Part shown: piece after piece, positions 9,006 to 17,518 of the stretch
Position numbering within the stretch: the first letter of the stretch is position 1
How the letters are laid out: each line of letters begins with the position of its first letter
Source of the DNA: Neobacillus sp. FSL H8-0543
Lineage (GTDB): Bacteria > Bacillota > Bacilli > Bacillales > Cytobacillaceae
DNA length: 64,000 nt
Reading direction: 5' to 3'
NCBI RefSeq assembly: GCF_038592905.1
Contig: NZ_CP151943.1
Coordinates: 3,856,501-3,920,500, forward strand
Notes under the pieces: model-generated
The model's database searches: none
Told to the model about the DNA's origin: nothing
Seen by the model: only the letters and a program-made list of their open reading frames with translations
Program-made: the position numbers and the translations under genes

Positions 9006-9260
9006 ATGGATAACGGGTTCTTTAAAAACGTTGAGAAGAAAACGGGAGTCAATATGAGTGATATCTTGGAATTAGCCAATTCGCTGCAAAATGCTAATTT
9101 TAAAGATGAAAAAACTGTCCGTAATGTCATTCGCCGCGTATCGCAAATTGCCAATAAACAAGTAAATAAAGAAACAGAGGATAAAATTGTTAAATCCATT
9201 GTCAATGATGGCAAACAGCTTGATTTTAATACTATTTCGAAAATGATTAATAAGAAATAA
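9006..9260 (+). CDS. spoVIF: Stage VI sporulation protein F (SpoVIF/YjcC)
   Basis: An 84-aa helical protein behind a GGAGCG-type ribosome site. The sequence MDNGFFKNVEKKTGVN and the end QLDFNTISKMINKK agree with SpoVIF, a late mother-cell protein needed for assembly of sigma-K-dependent coat layers. It stands upstream of the yjcD helicase in the conserved order. It has its own terminator. Confidence 0.9.
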   Translation: MDNGFFKNVEKKTGVNMSDILELANSLQNANFKDEKTVRNVIRRVSQIANKQVNKETEDKIVKSIVNDGKQLDFNTISKMINKK

Positions 9261-9262
9261 TG

Positions 9263-9292
9263 GAAAAGGCAGCGAACTTGCTGCCTTTTTCC
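9263..9292 (+). terminator. Rho-independent terminator of spoVIF
   Basis: AAAAGGCAGC pairs with GCTGCCTTTTT around GAACTT. The symmetric A and T runs may also stop transcripts of the convergent helicase gene. Confidence 0.85.
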
Positions 9293-9370
9293 GTTCAAAG
9301 GAATGATTCTTCAAATATTATTTCTTTGAATGCCAGTTTCCGCTGTTTCTCCACGTAAAGGAACTTGTTA

Positions 9371-11674
9371 TTATTGTTTTTTCTTTTTCAATAATGGTGC
9401 CAGAAACCGTGTAGGGTTTGCCTTTTTGCCTCTTCGGTGCTGTGGCACGGAGATAAATAACTCCTGTTTAGCTCGTGTCATTGCGACGTAAAAGAGTCTT
9501 CTTTCTTCTTCGAGGCCGGTAAAATCACCATTTCGGTAGCTATCTAGGGCATAGTCATGCGGTAGACTGCCATCGACTGCACCGATGATATATACGGTTT
9601 CATATTCCAAGCCTTTTGCCCGGTGAATCGTACTAAGGCTAATCGCATCCGTGAAATGCTTACTCAAATTTTTTATTTCCTTATTCATTGCAGACATATG
9701 CTCGGCGTGTGCCACAAATGCCTGAATGGACTCGAAGCTTTTTGCAGCCACTTTCAGGTCTTTCAGGTCATCCGACCCTTTTTCAAGCTGATTAGAGTCA
9801 TTCCCCCGTTTCTTCAAAAACTCAAGAAAACCTATGTCTTTCTCAATCGTTTCTATAGCCTTCAGTGGAGAAGAAAATTTCAATGAACGAATCAGCTGTA
9901 CCGCCTTTTTCAATTTCTTTTCTTGAAATTGATGCTTTGTTTTCAAATGTGATAGCGATTCCAGATAGCTGCAATCTCTCAGAATACTCTCCGCTTTTAA
10001 ATCCTTCAACACTGTTTGTTTTAAAAATAACAACGGTAAAATATCTGATAAGGCGTGATGGTCCTCTTCATTTATGCTTATTCTTAGAAACGAAAGCGCA
10101 CATCTAACGATATAACGATCATAAAAAGCCTCTGCATCGAGGTCGATTTTAAAAGGCAGGTTTGAACTTGCCAAGCGCTCAAATACTGCCCGCGAACCTG
10201 CATTTGTTCGGTAAAGTATCGAAAAATCAGCAGGATTTGCTCCTTGAGCAATTTTCGCTTGCAGGTCTGTCACAATCATCGTTGCTTCTTCCTCCTCATC
10301 ATAAGGGAAAAAAAGCAAGGGAGGTGTATCTGAGGAAAACTGAGCCTTCATTTTTTTAGGTCTTCTAACTTTATTCTTCGCAATCATTTCATTAGCGGAG
10401 GAAACGATTTCGTGTGATGAGCGGTAGTTTTGTTCAAGTGTGACAAGTTTTGCATAAGGGAAATCCTTTTCAAAATCAAGCAGATAGCTTGGATCACTTC
10501 CACGGAATGAATAAATCGACTGATCATCATCACCAACGGCACATACATTTCTATTTTTACCCGAAAGCAGTTTAATAAGTTCGTATTGGACCTTATTTAC
10601 ATCCTGAAATTCATCAATTAAAAAATAGTGGAAACGATTTTGGTATTGTTCAAGAAGTTCAGAGGTTGAACTGAGTAATTGATAACAGCCGATAAGCATG
10701 TCATCAAAATCAAAATATCCGCCATTTGTTTTGTATTCCTCATATTTCTTATAAAGGAACACGACCTTCTCTTCCCATTCGGAAGCAGGCTTCACCTCAT
10801 GAGGTAAGACAAGCGAGTTTTTCCAAAAGCCGATTTGTTGAAGGGCTAAATCATAAGCAAACTCTTTTTCTGATAACTCAAGCTCTTTTCCAGCCTCTTT
10901 CAGTATTTTCTCCCGCTGCCATTCCTTCTTCAACAAGCGCTCTGAAGACCAGTTACTACCAGAATGAAACATCAGAATCCGATAAAAGATGCTGTGGAAG
11001 GTGCCTGTCACCAGTTGATTAATTTTTTCTCTTCGCATCTGCGGGTAGGAAAGAAGGCGATTCTTCATTTCAGTTGCGGCCTTTGATGTAAAGGTAACAA
11101 GCAAAATGGTGCGCGGGTCGATGTTTGCATCATTTAGCATATAGGCAGTTCGGGCGGTTAACACACGTGTTTTACCGCTTCCGGCACCAGCCAAGACCAA
11201 TAATGACCCATTTATTTCGGTGACTGCTGTAGTTTGGCTTTGATCTAAAACTACGCCATTATCCGCAAGAGCCTTAAGATATCCGGATTGTTCAGTGTTG
11301 GTAACTGCAACTGCTTCTGCCTTTATAAAGGAAGCCTTACTCTCAATTGCTCTCGCTGGTCGAAATAAATCTGCACTTTTCTCTGATTTTATTATGGTGC
11401 GGCCTTGCGGAATTCGAAATCCATTCCGCTCTACATAGATGGTTTCCGTCTCGTTTTCGGTTACATCCACCGTAGGGATTAAGCAATCCTTCTCCGGTGA
11501 ATTCACATGATAGAATCGTGGCTGACCCTGGATGCCAAGGAACAGACGCACCTTCTCATGACAAACAGGGCAGCTGAGGTCCCCGTTTTTTCCTGATAAA
11601 TATATTTTTTGATATTGTTCCCGAGCTAATTGCTCCAGAACAATCTTTCGATTTTGGTATATAGCAGTTTTCAT
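9371..11674 (-). CDS. yjcD: UvrD/Rep-family helicase YjcD with N-terminal zinc-finger-like domain
   Basis: A 767-aa superfamily-1A DNA helicase. Residues 1-65 form a small CoiA-like module with CPVC, FYH and a further Cys that could bind zinc. The ATPase motifs follow: LAGAGSGKTR (Walker A, near 160), FTSKAATEMK, DEFQDVN, VGDDDQSIYSFRGSDP, EQNYRS, STIHRAKGLEYETV and RRLFYVAMTRAKQ. It is expected to translocate 3'-5' on ssDNA. It is distinct from the housekeeping PcrA and lies in its B. subtilis position. The gene is convergent with spoVIF. Confidence 0.92.
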   Translation of the reverse strand: MKTAIYQNRKIVLEQLAREQYQKIYLSGKNGDLSCPVCHEKVRLFLGIQGQPRFYHVNSPEKDCLIPTVDVTENETETIYVERNGFRIPQGRTIIKSEKSADLFRPARAIESKASFIKAEAVAVTNTEQSGYLKALADNGVVLDQSQTTAVTEINGSLLVLAGAGSGKTRVLTARTAYMLNDANIDPRTILLVTFTSKAATEMKNRLLSYPQMRREKINQLVTGTFHSIFYRILMFHSGSNWSSERLLKKEWQREKILKEAGKELELSEKEFAYDLALQQIGFWKNSLVLPHEVKPASEWEEKVVFLYKKYEEYKTNGGYFDFDDMLIGCYQLLSSTSELLEQYQNRFHYFLIDEFQDVNKVQYELIKLLSGKNRNVCAVGDDDQSIYSFRGSDPSYLLDFEKDFPYAKLVTLEQNYRSSHEIVSSANEMIAKNKVRRPKKMKAQFSSDTPPLLFFPYDEEEEATMIVTDLQAKIAQGANPADFSILYRTNAGSRAVFERLASSNLPFKIDLDAEAFYDRYIVRCALSFLRISINEEDHHALSDILPLLFLKQTVLKDLKAESILRDCSYLESLSHLKTKHQFQEKKLKKAVQLIRSLKFSSPLKAIETIEKDIGFLEFLKKRGNDSNQLEKGSDDLKDLKVAAKSFESIQAFVAHAEHMSAMNKEIKNLSKHFTDAISLSTIHRAKGLEYETVYIIGAVDGSLPHDYALDSYRNGDFTGLEEERRLFYVAMTRAKQELFISVPQHRRGKKANPTRFLAPLLKKKKQ

Positions 11675-11756
11675 TTTTTAGCCTCTTTATCTGTGAGATA
11701 CACAAACTCCATCATAACAAAAACCGCAAGTATCGAAAAGTGTTTGAATTATCCAA

Positions 11757-11795
11757 AGAAAAAGCACTTGCCGCTTAAATGGACAAGTGCTTTGT
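11757..11795 (-). terminator. Terminator downstream of yjcF
   Basis: AAAGCACTTG pairs with CAAGTGCTTT; on the minus strand it follows the yjcF stop within 10 bp and runs into a T-rich stretch. Confidence 0.75.
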
Positions 11796-11799
11796 GAAA

Positions 11800-12222
11800 T
11801 TAAACATGTTTAATCATTGTTCGATGGGGGATTCCTGCATCTAAAAATTCTTCAGATGCGACTTCATAGCCAAGACGCGAGTAAAAGGGAATAGCTTGTG
11901 TTTGCGCATTTAGCTTAAAGTTGTCAATCCCATTTTCCAGTGCATAGGTTTCGATTTTATTCATTAATGCTTTTCCTGTCCCCGTTTTTCTAGCTTCTTG
12001 TAACACACAAATTCGTTCTATCTTGCCGTAGCCGCCAACCACGCGTAATCGGCCAGCAGCAATGGGCGATCCCTCATCGTAGGCAACAAAATGAGTGGCT
12101 TCCTCTTCGAGAGTATCAATCTCTTCTTCAGGTGGGACATTTTGTTCATCAATAAAAACGGTTCTTCTAACCGAAAAAGCATCTTCCAATTCTTTTTCAC
12201 TCTCTACAACTTTTACATTCAC
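11800..12222 (-). CDS. yjcF: GNAT-family N-acetyltransferase YjcF
   Basis: A 140-aa single-domain acetyltransferase. The N-terminus (FSVRRTVFIDEQNVP) and the acetyl-CoA loop region (IERICVLQEARKTGTGKALM, Q/R-x-x-G-x-G/A near residue 82) are typical of the YjcF/ElaA-like group. The substrate is unknown. It begins 6 bp after the yjcG stop, so the two form an operon, as in B. subtilis. Confidence 0.88.
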   Translation of the reverse strand: MNVKVVESEKELEDAFSVRRTVFIDEQNVPPEEEIDTLEEEATHFVAYDEGSPIAAGRLRVVGGYGKIERICVLQEARKTGTGKALMNKIETYALENGIDNFKLNAQTQAIPFYSRLGYEVASEEFLDAGIPHRTMIKHV

Positions 12223-12228
12223 TTTATC

Positions 12229-12738
12229 TTATTCCTTTCCAAGCCTAAATGTTTCATATACAGTCCAGGATCCATTCTCTAATTGATAAAGAAGGTGGAA
12301 CCGGTCAACAATTTCTTCGTGGTTGATCCTCGTCATCCTTAATGAGCCATAAACATCGGAGTGCTCATCATTGGATAATTTTTGACCAATCGTAATATGA
12401 GGGACAAAGGCGTATTCTTGAGTTTGCTCACTGAATAGTTCATTGATTTCTGAGTGCAGCTTGGTTAGCTCTTCGGTGGGATCTACTTTAAAATAGATGA
12501 CATTATTAACTGGTTGGAAAGAGCTGATTTTGGACGTTTTTAATGGAAATGAGTTCGTATTCGCAGCGATTTGACGTAATTGTTCGGCCAGGTCAACGAC
12601 CGCTTCCTCCGTTGCCTCAAAGCCCCTTAATGTTAGATGGGGAGAAATTAGTGCATAGTGAGGGTCATAACGCTTGCGATAGGAATTTGCTAAATCTTGA
12701 AGTTTCTTTGATGGAAAGATAACAACGCCAAATTTCAT
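12229..12738 (-). CDS. yjcG: 2'-5' RNA ligase/phosphodiesterase-like protein YjcG
   Basis: A 169-aa 2H phosphoesterase. The two H-x-T-x motifs are HLTL near residue 34 and HITI near residue 116, in the two-lobed arrangement of YjcG. Family members process cyclic phosphate or 2'-5' linked RNA ends; the physiological substrate of YjcG is unknown. Translationally linked to yjcF downstream. Confidence 0.9.
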   Translation of the reverse strand: MKFGVVIFPSKKLQDLANSYRKRYDPHYALISPHLTLRGFEATEEAVVDLAEQLRQIAANTNSFPLKTSKISSFQPVNNVIYFKVDPTEELTKLHSEINELFSEQTQEYAFVPHITIGQKLSNDEHSDVYGSLRMTRINHEEIVDRFHLLYQLENGSWTVYETFRLGKE

Positions 12739-12855
12739 ACATAAACCTCCAATTATCCATAATTATTCTGGTGATCATCAAGTAAAAAGGTCTTCTTGTT
12801 ATTATAGCAAATTTTCAAATAATATAAAATGACATAAAACACGCTGAATCTAAAG

Positions 12856-13578
12856 TTAAAACATCATTTTAAGCGCACGTTTTAAATCAGGCTGCCAATA
12901 GGTCCAGGTATGGTCGCCATTAAATTCCTCATAAAAGTATGTAAAAGACTTTTGCATAAAGAAGTTTGATAGCTTACGGTTTGGTGTTAGGAAGTCACTA
13001 ACTTTACCACTCGTTGTTTTGACTTCTGTTTCTTTGCTGCCAATCACATGATAAATATCTAACAGCTGTGATTCAGCAAAATTCTCAGTCATCTTAATCA
13101 CCTGATCGTTGACGAATGGCGATTGTAGTAACACCTTGCCAAATGTATGAGGGTATTGAAGGGCTGTCATTAACGAGACTGTAGCACCTAAGGAGTCACC
13201 AATCATTGCTCTTGTAGAACCCATATGATAGGTGGGAAATTCTTTATCCAAGAATGGTACTAATTCATGGGCGAGAAATCTAATATATGGTTGATTTTGT
13301 TCACCGTTAGGATGATACTTCTTATGACGGTCCTCGACATTTTTATAGGGTATCCCAACGATTATAATATTTTCAATTTCTCGCTTATTTAGATACTCGT
13401 CTGCCAACCGGCCAATTCGGCCAAGCTGAAAATAATCCCTGCCATCCTGGGCAATTAACAGTGAGTATTTATATAAAGGAGAAAAATTAGCAGGCAAATA
13501 AATGAGGAGCTCCATTTCCTCACCGAGTTCCCTACTATGAAAGGTAAGTTCTTTTATCGTTCCTCTAGGAAAATCCAT
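12856..13578 (-). CDS. yjcH: Esterase family protein YjcH (alpha/beta hydrolase, Fes/esterase D type)
   Basis: A 240-aa alpha/beta hydrolase. The nucleophile elbow is GDSLG near residue 127; an early LLIAQDGRDYF stretch and a late GDHTWTYWQPDL (catalytic His) complete the esterase pattern. B. subtilis YjcH resembles ferric-siderophore esterases, but no siderophore genes are nearby, so the substrate stays open. No signal peptide, hence cytosolic. Confidence 0.85.
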   Translation of the reverse strand: MDFPRGTIKELTFHSRELGEEMELLIYLPANFSPLYKYSLLIAQDGRDYFQLGRIGRLADEYLNKREIENIIIVGIPYKNVEDRHKKYHPNGEQNQPYIRFLAHELVPFLDKEFPTYHMGSTRAMIGDSLGATVSLMTALQYPHTFGKVLLQSPFVNDQVIKMTENFAESQLLDIYHVIGSKETEVKTTSGKVSDFLTPNRKLSNFFMQKSFTYFYEEFNGDHTWTYWQPDLKRALKMMF

Positions 13579-13655
13579 GCGGCAATCCCTCCAATGTTTC
13601 GTATATACAAAAGCATTTTATCATAAGTAAGGGGGAAATACCTTTTTGGTTTCTT

Positions 13656-13874
13656 TTAATGAAGATATCGTTTTTGTTGAGGGGGAAGAAGGGACAAAAT
13701 ACTTTCCCGACGAAAGGTGCGCATTTGTTTACGGAGCAGGCAATAAGCGCGGATATATTCACCATTCACTTCTTTGATTATCAATTTCCGCTGCGAAATC
13801 TGTTTGTCTCCGGAAAGGTAAATCATCTCTAACGGAATTTTTTCTTCGATCGCACGTAATAATAGCCCATCCAT
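13656..13874 (-). CDS. Small WYL-domain-like protein
   Basis: A 72-aa protein, ATG at 13874 behind AAAGGTGGG; four upstream codons in the longer frame precede that site and are left out. The sequence IPLEMIYLSGDKQISQRKLIIKEVNGEYIRAYCLLRKQMRTFR folds like the ligand-binding half of WYL-domain regulators, without any helix-turn-helix. Such free-standing mini-WYL proteins are common in Bacillus and uncharacterised. The family call is by pattern; role is not known. Confidence 0.65.
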   Translation of the reverse strand: MDGLLLRAIEEKIPLEMIYLSGDKQISQRKLIIKEVNGEYIRAYCLLRKQMRTFRRESILSLLPPQQKRYLH

Positions 13875-14040
13875 AATAAAGCCCACCTTTCTTGTTATAT
13901 ACTATTATTATATGCGAACATTCGTTCTTTAATCAATGGAACAAAAACAAATGTTCTTGTTTGTTGTTACCTGATCAATAGGAAAAACATATTGACATTC
14001 CATATATTTTAACTATAATTAAATATGTACCTTAATAAGA

Positions 14041-14112
14041 GATCTGATAGTTCAGCGGGAGAATACTACCTTGACAGGGTAGGGGTCGGGGGTTCGAATC
14101 CCTCTCAGATCA
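14041..14112 (+). tRNA. tRNA-Val(GAC)
   Basis: A complete cloverleaf can be folded by hand: 7-bp acceptor (GATCTGA with TCAGATC), D-arm GTTC/GAAT, anticodon stem CTACC/GGTAG with loop TTGACAG (anticodon GAC), 5-nt variable loop, T-arm with TTCGAAT loop, discriminator A. The 3' CCA is not encoded (TCA follows). It carries several G-T pairs and looks more divergent than a housekeeping tRNA-Val. Its 3' half is duplicated at 18.17 kb. Confidence 0.88.
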
Positions 14113-14161
14113 TCAAACAGAGCCTTGGTAACCTTGCGTTATCAAGGCTTTTTCTATTTTT
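14070..14161 (+). repeat. Left copy of 92-bp direct repeat (putative att site in tRNA-Val)
   Basis: It begins in the anticodon loop and covers the tRNA 3' half plus 49 bp of flank, including the AGCCTTGGTAACCTTG stretch. The first 67 bp (14070-14136) are identical to 18171-18237; over 92 bp only three positions differ. Identity beginning at the anticodon loop is a known crossover location for tyrosine recombinases. Confidence 0.85.
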
Positions 14162-14301
14162 ACATAGTTATCATTTGACTAGTACAGAATATGTTAATTT
14201 GAGTGCTAAATTACTTGCTAATTTCTATACGAAAGTTGTTAGGGAATGTAAAAAAACAAAAAAATAAAAGGAGTTACCTACTCCATTTTGGATGGAAGTT
14301 G

Positions 14302-14502
14302 TCAGCCACCTTCAATACAAGTTGCCGAAGAACTTCCTACAATATCATTTAATTTCTTGATTAGTGAATTAAGAATATTCCTCTCAACTACTTTTTCTAA
14401 GGCGACCTCTGAAATTGAAATATTGTGCTTTTGAAAGACATCTATGGTGTTTTCCCAAATCTCAATAATTGATTTTGATGACATATTTGGTTGGATGACC
14501 AT
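14302..14502 (-). CDS. Hypothetical 66-aa protein
   Basis: A 66-aa soluble, probably helical protein, well placed behind AAAAGGAGAATG. No family recognised. It has hydrophobic-polar alternation in residues 11-55 (IIEIWENTIDVFQKHNISI) and ends in a Ser-rich tail with a single Cys. It is the first gene inside the tRNA-flanked segment, where an integrase would usually stand; it does not resemble an integrase or an excisionase closely enough to call. Confidence 0.55.
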   Translation of the reverse strand: MVIQPNMSSKSIIEIWENTIDVFQKHNISISEVALEKVVERNILNSLIKKLNDIVGSSSATCIEGG

Positions 14503-14581
14503 AATAGCATTCTCCTTTTAAAGATTTTACTTTAAGTATATCATTTACCTAATATAGTCAAAATGATAAATAAGAATATAT

Positions 14582-14614
14582 AAAAAGCAAGGTCCCAATA
14601 GACCTTGCTTTTTC
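14582..14614. terminator. Bidirectional terminator hairpin
   Basis: AGCAAGGTC pairs with GACCTTGCT around CCAATA, flanked by A and T runs on both sides, so it can act on either strand. Confidence 0.8.
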
Positions 14615-14745
14615 ATATGCTGATTATACTGCTAATTGCTCTGTTATTTTGGTTGGTATCTTTACAGCCTATGTACATGGAATATGCAAAGAACTAAAAT
14701 TAAGACGAGTTAAAGAAGTTATGTATAGCTAAGAGTAAATTGAAG

Positions 14746-14780
14746 AGGCTGACGATTAGTTTTGAGTCGGCAGCCTTTTG
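14746..14780 (-). terminator. Terminator downstream of amino-acid ABC operon
   Basis: An imperfect stem (AGGCTG.CGA against TCG.CAGCCT) just beyond the ATPase stop codon. Between this and the hairpin at 14582 no complete gene is seen, only an open tail in the plus strand (GIFTAYVHGICKEL, ending at 14731) that may be a gene remnant. Confidence 0.55.
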
Positions 14781-14794
14781 TTATACATTTATTT

Positions 14795-15550
14795 TTAATT
14801 TAAACTTCGGTTTAAGAAGGATTTAGTACGTTGATGCTTTGGATTTGCAAATAGCTCAGATGGGTGGCTGGATTCAATGATTTCACCGTTATCCATGAAC
14901 ATTGCACGGTTGGCAACCTCCTTAGCAAAACCCATCTCATGCGTCACAACAATCATGGTCATGTGTTCCTCCGCCAACTGTTTCATTACTTGCAATACTT
15001 CCCCTGTCAGCTCTGGATCCAATGCGGAAGTTGGCTCATCAAATAGCAAAATTTCAGGGTTCATCATAAGAGCTCTAGCGATGGCAACTCTTTGTTTTTG
15101 ACCCCCTGAGAGCTGTGATGGATATGCTGATGTATGACTAGTGAGCCCGATTTTAGCTAGGAGGGCATTGCTCCGCTGCTCGATTTCAGATGTAGATTCC
15201 TTCTTTACCATTTTCGGAGCAAGCTCTAAATTTTCTTTTACTGTTAGATGAGGAAACAGATTAAAGTGCTGAAAAACCATGCCCATCTTTCTCGTAATTT
15301 GTTTAATTTCTTGCTGTTTAGGGTAAATACCTTCCTTCACGAGATGTTGCCCCGACACGAGGATACTTCCACCGTCTATTTTTTCTAAATGGGCTAGACT
15401 GCGGAGCATCGTACTTTTTCCTGAACCGGAGGGGCCGATTACTGCAACCACATCATTTTTATTTACATCAAAAGTAATTTTTTTTAGAACATCTAACTTG
15501 CCATAAGACTTTTTTAAGTTGGATACTTCGATAATTGCCACATGCGCCAC
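14795..15550 (-). CDS. Polar amino-acid ABC transporter, ATP-binding protein
   Basis: A 251-aa ABC ATPase of the GlnQ/TcyC class. Visible motifs: GPSGSGKST (Walker A, near 39), the Q-loop [10 protein letters not shown], signature LSGGQKQR (near 145), Walker [13 protein letters not shown] and the switch His in VVTHEMGFA. It energises the permease encoded 6 bp upstream. It is the last gene of a three-gene unit with the binding protein first. Substrate is a polar amino acid, possibly cystine or glutamine; sequence alone does not decide. Confidence 0.92.
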   Translation of the reverse strand: MAHVAIIEVSNLKKSYGKLDVLKKITFDVNKNDVVAVIGPSGSGKSTMLRSLAHLEKIDGGSILVSGQHLVKEGIYPKQQEIKQITRKMGMVFQHFNLFPHLTVKENLELAPKMVKKESTSEIEQRSNALLAKIGLTSHTSAYPSQLSGGQKQRVAIARALMMNPEILLFDEPTSALDPELTGEVLQVMKQLAEEHMTMIVVTHEMGFAKEVANRAMFMDNGEIIESSHPSELFANPKHQRTKSFLNRSLN

Positions 15551-15556
15551 TCCTTT

Positions 15557-16216
15557 TTATTCAAACTTGAACCGTTTTTCGAGCCATTTAAAGAACATCG
15601 TTAAAACAAGTGTGATGATTAAATAAATAATACCAGCAACGAAAAACGGGACTATCGTAAAGTCACGATTAACAGCCGTCTGAGCAAAGTGTAATAATTC
15701 CGGAACAGCTACAGCATATAGAAGTGCAGTATCCTTAACCAATGTCACAGACTCATTGGCTACAGAAGGAAGGGCGATGCGGAACATTTGGGGCAGGATA
15801 ATCCGTGAAAGTGTCTGCCACTTATTTAAACCAAGCACTTGAGAAGCTTCATATTGTCCTTTATCAATTGCCAGTAACCCCCCACGGAAAATTTCCGCGA
15901 AATAAGCGGTGTAGTTTAGGATAAATCCCAAACAAGCAGCTACAAATCGGTCTAGTACTAAGTATTCTCCAACGACCGGGAGCATCGGAAGTCCGAAACA
16001 TATAAACAATAATTGCAATAATAGCGGTGTTCCACGCATGACATAAATATAAATAAGTGCAAGCAAAGATATAGGCTTGATACTGCTATTCACTGCCAAG
16101 GTTAACAGAAAGCCAAGTGGAATAGAAACCACAATGGCTATTAAAAACAACAGGACGGTCATTTGAGCTCCTTCGAGCATCGGTCCCAATATTGAAATCA
16201 AATAATCTACAGACAT
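15557..16216 (-). CDS. Polar amino-acid ABC transporter, permease
   Basis: A 219-aa membrane protein with about five helices and the HisM-type coupling loop (EASQVLGLNKWQTLSRIILPQ near residues 130-150). It starts GTG/ATG behind a GAGGAATCC site and overlaps no neighbour. With the ATPase and the lipoprotein it forms one importer for a polar amino acid. Confidence 0.9.
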   Translation of the reverse strand: MSVDYLISILGPMLEGAQMTVLLFLIAIVVSIPLGFLLTLAVNSSIKPISLLALIYIYVMRGTPLLLQLLFICFGLPMLPVVGEYLVLDRFVAACLGFILNYTAYFAEIFRGGLLAIDKGQYEASQVLGLNKWQTLSRIILPQMFRIALPSVANESVTLVKDTALLYAVAVPELLHFAQTAVNRDFTIVPFFVAGIIYLIITLVLTMFFKWLEKRFKFE

Positions 16217-16233
16217 TTAGGATTCCTCCAAAA

Positions 16234-16268
16234 CAAAACAGGGTTTCCCAGCGGAAATCCTGTTTTGC
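16234..16268 (-). terminator. Intercistronic attenuator hairpin
   Basis: CAAAACAGG.TTTCC pairs with GGAAA.CCTGTTTTG around CAGC between the binding-protein and permease genes. On the minus strand the arm ends in GTTTTGTTTT. Such hairpins commonly let the binding protein be made in excess over the permease. Confidence 0.7.
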
Positions 16269-16280
16269 TTATATTTGCTA

Positions 16281-17060
16281 TTAGTTTAATACTTTATTTT
16301 CACCAAACCATTTTTCTGAGATTTCTCCAGCAGTGCCGTCATCATTTAGTTCATCTAGAGCTTTTTGAAGCTTCTCCAGTAATTCTTCATTACCTTTTTT
16401 AACACCGATTCCATATTCTTCAGGTGCAAGAGATTCATTTAGCACTTTAAATGTTTCCTGCTCTTTTGTCATGTAATAATTGATAACAATTTCATCAATC
16501 ACAACGGCATCAAGTCGACCGCTCTTGAGGTCAGTTAAGGCTTGAACATTATCGGAAAACTCTGTAACAGTTTTAATTTTTTCTTTAATTGGTGCGGCAT
16601 TCAAGGCATCAGATGCGGAAGAAAGGGATTGCAAACCTACCACCTTTCCTTCTAAATCAGCAAGCTCAATAAGGTTTGAATCAGCCAATGTAACAACCAC
16701 TTGAGCATTTTTTAAATAAGGCATTGTAAAAAGAACTTTTTCCTTTCGTTCATCTGTAATAGTGTAACCATTCCAAATAAGATCAATTCGACCGCTGCTC
16801 AACTCTGCTTCTTTTGTTTTCCAGTCAATGGGCTGGAATTTAGCTTCCGTACCCATTTTTTCTGCAACTGCTTTTGCATAGTCAATGTCAAAACCAACTA
16901 TTTTATTTTTCTCATCTCTAAATCCCATTGGAGCAAATTTATCATCAATGCCAATTACTAGCGTGTTGTCTTCTTTGTCTGTTGACGATTTAGAAGAGCA
17001 TCCTGTCACTATAGTAAAGATTGCTGCGATTACTAGAACCATTGTTGCTAAACGTTTCAT
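16281..17060 (-). CDS. Amino-acid ABC transporter substrate-binding lipoprotein
   Basis: A 259-aa family-3 solute-binding lipoprotein. Lipobox VTGC places the lipidated Cys at residue 21; the ligand-binding landmarks VIGIDDKFAPMGF, GFDIDYAKAVAEKMG and WNGYTITDERKEKVLFT are typical of polar amino-acid binders. First gene of the transporter unit. It is transcribed away from the CueP-like gene with a 460-bp divergent intergenic region between them. Confidence 0.92.
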   Translation of the reverse strand: MKRLATMVLVIAAIFTIVTGCSSKSSTDKEDNTLVIGIDDKFAPMGFRDEKNKIVGFDIDYAKAVAEKMGTEAKFQPIDWKTKEAELSSGRIDLIWNGYTITDERKEKVLFTMPYLKNAQVVVTLADSNLIELADLEGKVVGLQSLSSASDALNAAPIKEKIKTVTEFSDNVQALTDLKSGRLDAVVIDEIVINYYMTKEQETFKVLNESLAPEEYGIGVKKGNEELLEKLQKALDELNDDGTAGEISEKWFGENKVLN

Positions 17061-17518
17061 AATAATAGGACCACCTTTATTTTGATTAATATTATACTTT
17101 AGCGCGTTACCATATTAGAACACTAACACAGCATAACACTATAATGTTTCAGAGAACAATAGTCTATTAAAAAGAAATTAAATTCAAAATATTATAAGAA
17201 AAACTTTGGATGTTTTCTTTATTTTAATGAGCTACTAGGAGAGAAGGCCTCTATACTTTGGGGTCTAGAGGATCTTTTTATTGTATTAATTCTCCTTATC
17301 TTTTTAAGTAATAATGTTAACTTATTCACAAAACAAACATAATTTCAATCTGTTTCTTCAAATGTTCTTCATAACTATTTACTATAGTTAAGGAGTATAT
17401 TAAATGAAAAAATATGTCATTTATATATATATTGGAAAAAGTAAGCGGCACATATTGAAAGGAGAAAAGAAGGTATACTAGTTTTGTAGACAGAAAGGAA
17501 AAGGAAGTGAGACGTTTT
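17061..17518. other. Divergent intergenic region (458 bp)
   Basis: AT-rich promoter region between the ABC operon and the CueP-like gene. It holds a TATAAT-like -10 on the minus strand just ahead of the binding-protein gene (AAAGTATAATATT), and a small plus-strand hairpin CCTCTA/TAGAGG followed by CTTTTT at 17245-17281 that has no obvious gene to terminate. No coding frame is supported. Confidence 0.5.

Noticed and set aside
14025..14267. 80-codon plus-strand frame over the tRNA
   Set aside because: It runs through the tRNA-Val gene and its att repeat; no ribosome site.
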